Shown here piece by piece: positions 56,356-64,000 of a stretch of 64,000 bases of DNA (position 1 is the stretch's first letter; every line of letters begins with the position of its first letter). The translations under genes and the position numbers were made by a program. The notes below the pieces were generated by a model. It was not told where the DNA came from and did no database searches. It saw nothing but the letters and a program-made list of their open reading frames with translations. This DNA is from Halocafeteria seosinensis (taxonomy: Eukaryota > Sar > Bigyra > Bicosoecida), in contig LVLI01000176.1 in the NCBI GenBank assembly GCA_001687465.1, positions 1 through 64,000 on the forward strand, read 5' to 3'.

Positions 56356-57227
56356 TATGGGTAATTAGATGCGCTTATAAGGTCGTTTGCCTTATCAAAA
56401 AGGCTGTTAGCACGATATGGCAGAGGAAGAAGAATTCTCGTTTTTCTCTTGGACTATTCAGAGTCTAATTGCTAGTGTAAGCTCAATAAACACTCTATAG
56501 AGAGTTATCATGGGTATATCCTACTGTTACACACCATGTTGAGCAAATAAACAATCATAATTAGTGTAATTAAACTGGCTCTTAGTGTCCCACACACACA
56601 CACACATATGTGACGGATAGCCCACCCGCCGGGTAGTGTCCCTAAAAGAAGATTCGGGAGAGGTTAGCGCATCAGTGGACAGTTTTTCATCAGCGGCTCA
56701 TTGGCCGAAAATAGCAAGTACAGTACAACTCGTACCATAACCATTCAATGCAGGTAAGAAAAGGAGAGACACAACCAATGCCTGATCCAATGACATCAAG
56801 CTTTTGTACTGTTGTACCCAGTATGTACCCGCGCAACTTCGGTTCCAGTACCCTCGATTCGGATCAAAATAAAATTGATGCTACCACGTCCGTACATCGC
56901 CAGCGGAGGTTCTCGAGAGCTGTCGCCTCTGGGGATTCAGAGACCCACCCATTGGCAAACGCTGTTACTGTGGCATTGCCAGTGATTCACACGCGGGCTT
57001 ACGCGGCGGTAACAAAAAGTAGATTACATTGGTGCAAAATTGTAGATATCGCTCCGGCAACAGTGACGCACCACAGACTTCTTAGAAAGCGAACGTGGAT
57101 TGATAGCCAGTCAAGAGTTGTAGCAACTCGCATTCTTGTACAACACAGTATGCCCAGGGTATGTCCAAGGCACTATAAGCAAAGCAAGTTCGATACAGAA
57201 ACCTGAGAAACAACAACTGAAACAAGG
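56356..57227. other. Intergenic stretch with diverged repeat copy
   Basis: About 870 nt. The first half is AT-rich and includes a diverged repeat copy with its CA tract. The second half has a 152-codon frame (56748-57206) in the same frame as the next gene. Its product is not recognisable, and it starts at an ATGCAGGTAAG that looks like a splice donor, so it may be intron or 5' leader of the GLUG gene. Confidence 0.4.
56588..56673 (-). repeat. Short interspersed repeat, copy 3 (diverged)
   Basis: On the minus strand this reads GGGTGGGCTATCCGTCACAT followed by a TG tract, the same core and tail as the copies at 71 and 2051. The remainder (to about 56673) has diverged, keeping only pieces such as the (T)TAGCGC end. 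It shows that the element is dispersed across the window and inserts in both orientations. Confidence 0.5.
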
Positions 57228-58877
57228 ATGGATACGCAAACATTAGACGTCGAACCAATGAGCATAGAAGCTACAGACTACGAGTATAGTCTACTCCGCA
57301 GATTCATCGCATATCATCGACTTGACGATTGTGGGTCCTGCACGCTTGGAGCTTCCCGAGGACTCAGCATATCAGTTTGCTACTGGTTGTTGCAAAGCCT
57401 TGTATCATTTGTTCCATATATCTGGTTATTATCACAGTTGCAAGATGTCTTCGGGAAACCGATTCTTCTTAGCAGGACCGCTAATAAGTCCCCCTATGTA
57501 GGACTATCACTAGCATCAATGGTAGTGTGTGCTGATCTTTCCTCTACGGCTGCTTCGACAGATCTGAGGGAGACCATCCAGTCCCGCCGAGAGGACTGCT
57601 TCGAGTACATTCGAGAGACGGAGCTTTTCCGGTTAAACTGTAGTATTTTGCACTGGAATCATAAGTACACAGTAAAACACTACGTTTCCCTCCGTGCTAA
57701 TGAAACCTTCGATGGAGGCGAAGACAACGTGCTTGACTTGGAAGGGGTCGATGACTTCCGTGGACTGTTAACAGTAGATGCTGACAGTGTTAGGTCGCTC
57801 GCTGATGCTCCCTTAATACAAAACGTCCATGTGGAGCATGGTAAAACTACAGAGAAGGGCGGTTTCATAGTTAGACAACAGCAGCGTTTCTTCAGTGTGA
57901 AATCCTGTAGTTCTTCAGGAGACATTCGAGCCGAAGGAGGTGGTATATGCGGAGCAATGTGCGGGAGTGGAGGTGAAATCAGAATCACGGGTTCGAGCTC
58001 TACTGGAAAAATAGGAGCGAAAGCTGGTGGCATAGTTGGTATTAGCGCGGGGTGCCACAAAGGTAGAGTTAGTATCTCGAATAGCCAGTCAACGGGCGAG
58101 ATTGGGGGATGGAACTCAGGTGGAATTTGTGGACCCACGCTAGCGCGAGATGGTGGCCACGGCTACGTAACTCGATCGTATTCGCGGGGATATATTACTG
58201 GCCCAAGAAACGGCGGGATAGTTGGAGCCAATTGTGGGTATAAGAATGGGTCAGTTTACGTAAGGGAATGCTATTCTTCTGGGACAATTGTAGCCAGACG
58301 GTCCGGTGGCATCATTGGAGGTGCCTCCGCTGAAGAGTTTGGTGAAGTTCATGTTCTCGATTGTTACTCTACGGGATCGATAAAGGGGGAAAATTCCGGA
58401 GGCATCTGCGGAGAGAATACAGGAGGTGATCCAGCACGTGCTCCAGGCATTGTAGCCGTTTCCAGATCGTTTACTTCCGGTGCTATTTTTGCAAACGCCG
58501 GGGGCATCATTGGTAGTGTTATAAAAGGGATTGTGACCGTACAATATTCGGTTTTCAGAGGAGATACACGCCCATTTCCAATTGTAGGCGAAACTACAGG
58601 AGGAGAAGTTCACCTGAGAGGCAATTCGAATGATTTGGACAAGATACGAGGAACGCTCTACTACGAGAACGGGACCAAACGCTGGTCACATGCAGCTTGG
58701 GTTCTTAATGGAAGTGACACGTTTCCCATTCTACTCTTTCAACTTCGGGACCCCTTTCGTAGGGAACGGCGAAGCTCTCATTGTGTGTCAGCAATTCCCG
58801 CAAAGATACATGTTCAGAAGCAGAAGGCTGAACGGCCTGTACGGGTAACCAAGAAGAGAACGAGCAGAAGGAGCTAA
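57228..58877 (+). CDS. GLUG-like beta-helix repeat protein
   Basis: A single open frame of 549 residues. From about residue 220 to 460 it holds seven or eight repeats of ~31-35 residues. Each carries an aromatic/Ser start (CYSSG, CYSTG, SYSRG), a short strand (TIVA, SIKG) and a glycine turn (SGGIIGG, SGGICGE, NGGIVGA), then GxVxV. These resemble GLUG motifs, which stack as a right-handed beta-helix in bacterial surface proteins and in various algae and protists. Such proteins are usually extracellular adhesins or enzymes. The N-terminal ~130 residues are unrelated and hold one hydrophobic stretch (residues ~50-70). The C-terminal 60 residues are basic. It is intronless as drawn among intron-rich neighbours, which would fit horizontal transfer or retroposition, but this is inference. 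Confidence 0.78.
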   Translation: MDTQTLDVEPMSIEATDYEYSLLRRFIAYHRLDDCGSCTLGASRGLSISVCYWLLQSLVSFVPYIWLLSQLQDVFGKPILLSRTANKSPYVGLSLASMVVCADLSSTAASTDLRETIQSRREDCFEYIRETELFRLNCSILHWNHKYTVKHYVSLRANETFDGGEDNVLDLEGVDDFRGLLTVDADSVRSLADAPLIQNVHVEHGKTTEKGGFIVRQQQRFFSVKSCSSSGDIRAEGGGICGAMCGSGGEIRITGSSSTGKIGAKAGGIVGISAGCHKGRVSISNSQSTGEIGGWNSGGICGPTLARDGGHGYVTRSYSRGYITGPRNGGIVGANCGYKNGSVYVRECYSSGTIVARRSGGIIGGASAEEFGEVHVLDCYSTGSIKGENSGGICGENTGGDPARAPGIVAVSRSFTSGAIFANAGGIIGSVIKGIVTVQYSVFRGDTRPFPIVGETTGGEVHLRGNSNDLDKIRGTLYYENGTKRWSHAAWVLNGSDTFPILLFQLRDPFRRERRSSHCVSAIPAKIHVQKQKAERPVRVTKKRTSRRS

Positions 58878-59296
58878 TGTTTAACCATTAACTGGCTGGG
58901 ACCCTCCGACAAACTTAAGAGCACGCTAATGGATAATCTTATCCGTACTTTTAGAGGGGTTGGTACATATCCACCTCCCAGTTAAACTTTGGATTTTCTC
59001 GATGGGTTTATGGAACCCAATCCCTCCCAGCAGTATCAATAGACTTACAGGTATATTCCATAAGTAAACCTAAATGGCATTCAATCTACAGATCAAACAT
59101 AGCATAACAGCCGCAACAACGCCCTTTGCCGCGTATACCTTTTAGCAATCACACATGTAGCGATCCGCGGTTGTTTCACGGCGTTTACACAAGAGTAGCA
59201 ACCCATATTGATGCTTTTCTTTGACGAATCTATTTAAGGTGTGAGCGCTTTATCGAGTGCACTATCCACTACACCCAGTTGCATGACAATGTTGGC
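58878..59296. other. Intergenic, no gene seen
   Basis: About 420 nt between the end of the GLUG-like gene and the unresolved minus-strand exons; nothing recognisable. Confidence 0.45.
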
Positions 59297-60047
59297 TCAG
59301 GTATCCTGAATGGCTTCTGATGGTGTTGGCAAGTGAGACTTCCGAAGAATATCTTGAGAAGTTGGTCTTTGTCTCCGTTTGTCCTTATAAAAGTCATTGA
59401 TGGCTTTGACAACTTCCTGCCTGCTAGCCTTCGATAAAGCTCTATGCGCATCTCTCATTTTCGTGAATTTCTTCCTGTCATCTGTAACAAGTAAAATACC
59501 GTGTAACTGGGGGTCCTCAGTCCACTGAGGATCAATATAAACCGATCCAGTAAGTTTGGAAACTCTGTAACTGGTGCTCTGGAAACATGTGTGTTCAGTC
59601 CATCTCCCTTCACCTTCCTTGCGAAGTTCTGCATCCAAAGAATGGGTCAACAAATGGAGACTGTACCTGTAGCAAGGGCATCACTTACCGTATCGCGATA
59701 CCCTATCACAGCAGTAGCAAACGGAGCAGAACCATCCATCAGCGGTATTGCTGAACTTAGCAGGCGACCTGGACGGAGCCAGTTGTATACTGAGAATGTT
59801 CCCGTGGCGTGCCATTCGGAGCTGCACTTCCATACATCGTAGGCAATAGACGACGCTTCAAATTGCTAAGTATCAAAGGCACCATCTCACAAGCCAACTT
59901 GCTTACCTGCTCGCCACATATGAAGGACATAATGGTCCAGCAATTGCAGGCGCATGCTTGACTGATCTGGGAGACAAATGGCACCTCGTAGCCGGAGTGG
60001 TCCATTTCGATTAGCAACCCTCTCCTGGTCCTTCGATTAGGAGGCAC
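59297..60047 (-). CDS. Unresolved exons of an unknown protein
   Basis: The last exon (about 59640-59297) is clearly coding: ELRKEGEGRWTEH..., YIDPQWTEDPQLHGILLVTD, then a basic helical tail ending SEAIQDT with a stop. A 60-nt intron (GTAAGT donor at 59689, TGCAG acceptor at 59631) precedes it. The next exon upstream reads well as ASSIAYDVWKCSSEWHATGT...GYRDT, and one more lies near 59912-60050, but phases do not join cleanly across all three. So the model is incomplete: a frameshift, a wrong splice choice or a pseudogene are all possible. No family is recognised. Confidence applies to the last exon. Confidence 0.4.
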
Positions 60048-60594
60048 CCCCTCCCCTGGTCCTACAACAGCACACGAGTGCTTTCACGACACGACTATTT
60101 TATCAGGTACACCATAGAGAAGAGTATAAAGTCACTATCTATACAGTGTACAGCCTCTAAGAAAATAGCACTTGCGCTTCCAAGGCTCAGCGACCTTCTC
60201 GATCCTCTTCCTCCTTCCACCACACAGCCAAAACCGGGCTTAAATACTGAAAACCTATACGATAACAAGACGCGCCGCTTACTTTAACAATCTGTAGCAC
60301 AGATCGAACTCAAGTTACTCAATGCCATCGCAACTTGCCATTTCTTCAGCATCGGTCGCAAACTGCGGAATAGTACGAGCAGCAGCGGTGCTCAACCATG
60401 TCTATCTGGCCCACGAGTTGCAACAGTAGGTGGAGACTGAAAAGTATACCGTCTTTTCGTTTCACCAAATCCACTATGCACCGATTGGAAAAGTTCATGG
60501 CGTAAGGTAGGGATTCGTCGTTTTGGGCGTTGTATATTGTGCGATCCCTGTCACGCTAGCAGACAGAGCATTGCCCAGCACGATGCAGGTGAAG
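60048..60594. other. Spacer with possible orphan exons on the minus strand
   Basis: Downstream of proline iminopeptidase. A minus-strand frame around 60395-60555 reads PTLRHELFQSVHSGFGETK and continues to a Pro-rich stretch, which looks coding and slightly SHIPPO-like. It begins after an in-frame TGACAG, so it would need an upstream exon that I cannot place. A further open stretch near 60325-60400 ends in a stop. Unresolved. Confidence 0.3.
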
Positions 60595-62080
<1,486 letters not shown>

Positions 62081-62360
62081 TTTAGGTCCACCGCGAACAG
62101 TATTCGATCGATTTACAAGCTCCTTCAGCAGATGCTTCCGACGGGGTGAGTGCGTCAACGAACTCCCAACAAGCAAAACAAAAAAAGTATCTCTTGAACA
62201 ATGGAGGGAAGTGGTGGCGAAGAGGTTGAAGTTGAGCTCAGGTCCTTATAACATAGACACTTGCTCCCGTTACAGGTTGACTACCACACCAGTATTTGTT
62301 TGGGCAACAGCATGGGGACGGATGTGATGATGACTCTCAGTATGGTTGGCTAGGTTGTTC

Positions 62361-63973
62361 ATGGAGGGGAGAAAGGGTCAAATAATGGACTGGGCGACAC
62401 GATTAGAGATCAAATACGAGCGGACAGCTCCTCCATTAGAGAAGAAAGATGAAAGTTTATTCTACCATGTGCTGAAGCAACACCATCAGGACCTTCTCTA
62501 CAATTGCGCTTATCACAAATGGACCTTATGTATCCCAGTTACGAGCGCGCTGCCGAGCGATCGAATCAGCCGAGCTGAAATAGGTACGTAGTGTTACCCT
62601 GAAGTGGCACTTTTTCTATATGTGTGAACATCTTCGCTAATGACGTGAGTGCAGAGACGCATATCCTCAAGTACATCAAGCCCAATCATCTCGAATCCCT
62701 CACAGGGGCGGCAATTCGCTCTTCGGACGATGCCCTATGGCTCCAACCTGAAAGTGCTCTGCCGGTTAACCAGTCACAGGCTGTGATTGATCCGGAAGAA
62801 TTGGACGCTCAAGAAGTGCACGATGCTTCGTCAACTAGGAGCAGCTTTACCCTCAATTCAGAACCGGGTGACTCTACAGAAAGAGCTTCTTCTGATGTCA
62901 GCGCTCTGCTAGCAGACTCTGACAAGGGGGCCCACGGTCAACTCATTTTGAGCCATAGGAAGATCAAGGTGATCCCAGGGCGAATACCTCTGTTACAGAG
63001 ATATACGCATAAGGTGAAAATGAAAGATGGTAGGACTTCCTCTTTTCCTGTCATACATATTGGAAGAGCTTTCCATGGGAAGATATACGCTGCCAGCGTG
63101 GGGGAAGAACTGACAGAGTCTGGTATTCGACTCTACATGGGAACGCTGGCATGCTCTCCAGAAACCCAACCAGTTTTTCTTACGTTGAAAAATTGGTCAG
63201 ATGAATTATGCAAACATTTGAGATATCATAATGTATGGGATCTGTTTACCCCGTTGGCGTTACTTATCGAGCGTCAGTGCTATAATGCGGTTCGGTGCTT
63301 GCTCGAGAGTGGGATTGTGCAAGAAATGACCGGGAGACAGCAGTCAATTCTACAGAAGATTTTCACACTCTGCAGACGTGAAACGAACCAATGGAGGCCT
63401 TCGATTGAAAGCATTCGCGAGCAACTAGTCCGGGTTTGTGGCAGTTATATCTTTGAACGGCTACATGACGAACTAATGCGACAAGTTACGGAAGCATTTC
63501 ATAGTGAGATTTCCTCGTTCAACAAGAAACTTGAGAAGATGGCTCAAAGCGTCACTCAGGACAGTATCGGAGTTGACAAGCATGTGAAAGGTGAATTTTT
63601 TTCTGTGTCGCTGGCTTTATCCAAAGTACATAGGGCAAAGACTCCACTGTCGAAACTGCAGTGCTTTAATGAGGCCCGGCAGCGACTATCAGAATGTTGC
63701 TACTACAATGCAATGAAAAATGGGTGTGACATGGACACGTTTGCCGTGGGGTCTGATCATATGATAAACCCGCTGGTATTCGTCTTGGTGAAGCATCATA
63801 AAGAGATACGATCCAGTTTACTGCTGGCTCAATTAATATTTATTGCAGACTTCCACAAATTCGCTGAGCGGACTCTTGAAAAAGCTTTTATGGACATTCA
63901 GGCTGCTATCTTGTATCTCCTTGAGAAAGTGAACAAAGTCTCCGATGAGAGTAAAGGCAAAACTGACGGCTGA
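62361..63973 (+). CDS. VPS9-domain protein (probable Rab5-type GEF)
   Basis: Two exons (62361-62583 and 62655-63973) around a 71-nt intron give 513 residues. The C-terminal ~170 residues fit the VPS9 fold: a helical bundle (ERLHDELMRQVTEAFHSEIS), then TPLSKLQCFNEARQRLSECC, and the diagnostic DHMINPLVFVLVKHH helix with the Asp/Pro pair that contacts the GTPase. LLLAQLIFIADF and a final helix (MDIQAAILYLLEKV) follow. VPS9 domains activate Rab5/Rab21-type GTPases on early endosomes. The N-terminal ~300 residues have no recognised domain. The start at 62361 (MEGRKGQIMDW) is the first ATG of the coding frame, but an upstream exon cannot be excluded. Confidence 0.75.
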
Positions 63974-64000
63974 TGGGGAACGAAGCAACATGTAACTATG

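Noticed and set aside
56748..57206. 152-codon frame just upstream of the GLUG-like gene and in the same frame
   Set aside because: No recognisable content; it begins at ATGCAGGTAAG, which looks like an exon end plus splice donor. Kept as spacer.

Overview
This is a nuclear chromosome segment from a ciliated (flagellated) eukaryote. Three things show this. First, most genes are broken by short spliceosomal introns, usually 59-75 nt, with GTAAGT/GTATGT donors and TGCAG-type acceptors. Second, the products are purely eukaryotic: alpha-COP, eIF4A, TRM61, DGAT1, a SEC20-type SNARE, a VPS9 protein, a DHHC enzyme and an intron-free tRNA-Arg(UCG). Third, a sperm-tail PG-rich (SHIPPO) repeat protein suggests a motile axoneme, so red algae and higher fungi look unlikely. 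I could not fix the lineage. The three-glutaredoxin PICOT protein resembles the plant/algal form, while FAIM-like and SMIM13-like genes are best known from animals and their relatives.

Layout. 1-2.9 kb has no supportable gene, two ambiguous bases and two copies of a short interspersed repeat. 2.9-10.4 kb: a coiled-coil protein (+), a tiny SMIM13-like membrane protein (-) head to head with a GRAM-domain protein (+), and DGAT1 (-). 11.4-17.3 kb: a very large organelle-type protein of unknown function (-). 18.2-20.5 kb: FAIM-like (+) and SEC20-like SNARE (+). 20.8-27.0 kb: a 2065-residue unknown protein (-). 27.6-32.4 kb: PH-RCC1 protein (+) and DHHC palmitoyltransferase (+). 32.7-39.7 kb: eIF4A (-) and alpha-COP (+). 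40.0-47.3 kb: armadillo-repeat protein (+), tRNA-Arg (-), TRM61 (+) and a membrane-anchored Rieske/AIF-type reductase (+). 47.7-56.4 kb: SHIPPO-repeat protein (+), an acidic unknown (-), a SAP-domain protein (-), a thioredoxin-glutaredoxin protein (+) and a long coiled-coil protein (-). 57.2-64 kb: a GLUG-like beta-helix repeat protein (+), some unresolved exons (-), proline iminopeptidase (-) and a VPS9-domain protein (+).

Genes are packed tightly and alternate strand. Several share short divergent promoters (4.8/5.2 kb, 27 kb, 51.6/51.9 kb, 62.1/62.4 kb) or end almost tail to tail (8.06/8.10 kb; 53.63 kb, with 4 nt between stops). They do not form one pathway. Themes that recur are secretory-pathway traffic (alpha-COP, SEC20, VPS9, DHHC), lipid and membrane work (DGAT1, GRAM), translation (eIF4A, TRM61, tRNA-Arg) and redox/iron-sulfur chemistry (Rieske-AIF, PICOT-type Grx). 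All exon models were built by hand from splice motifs and reading-frame phase; no similarity search was run.
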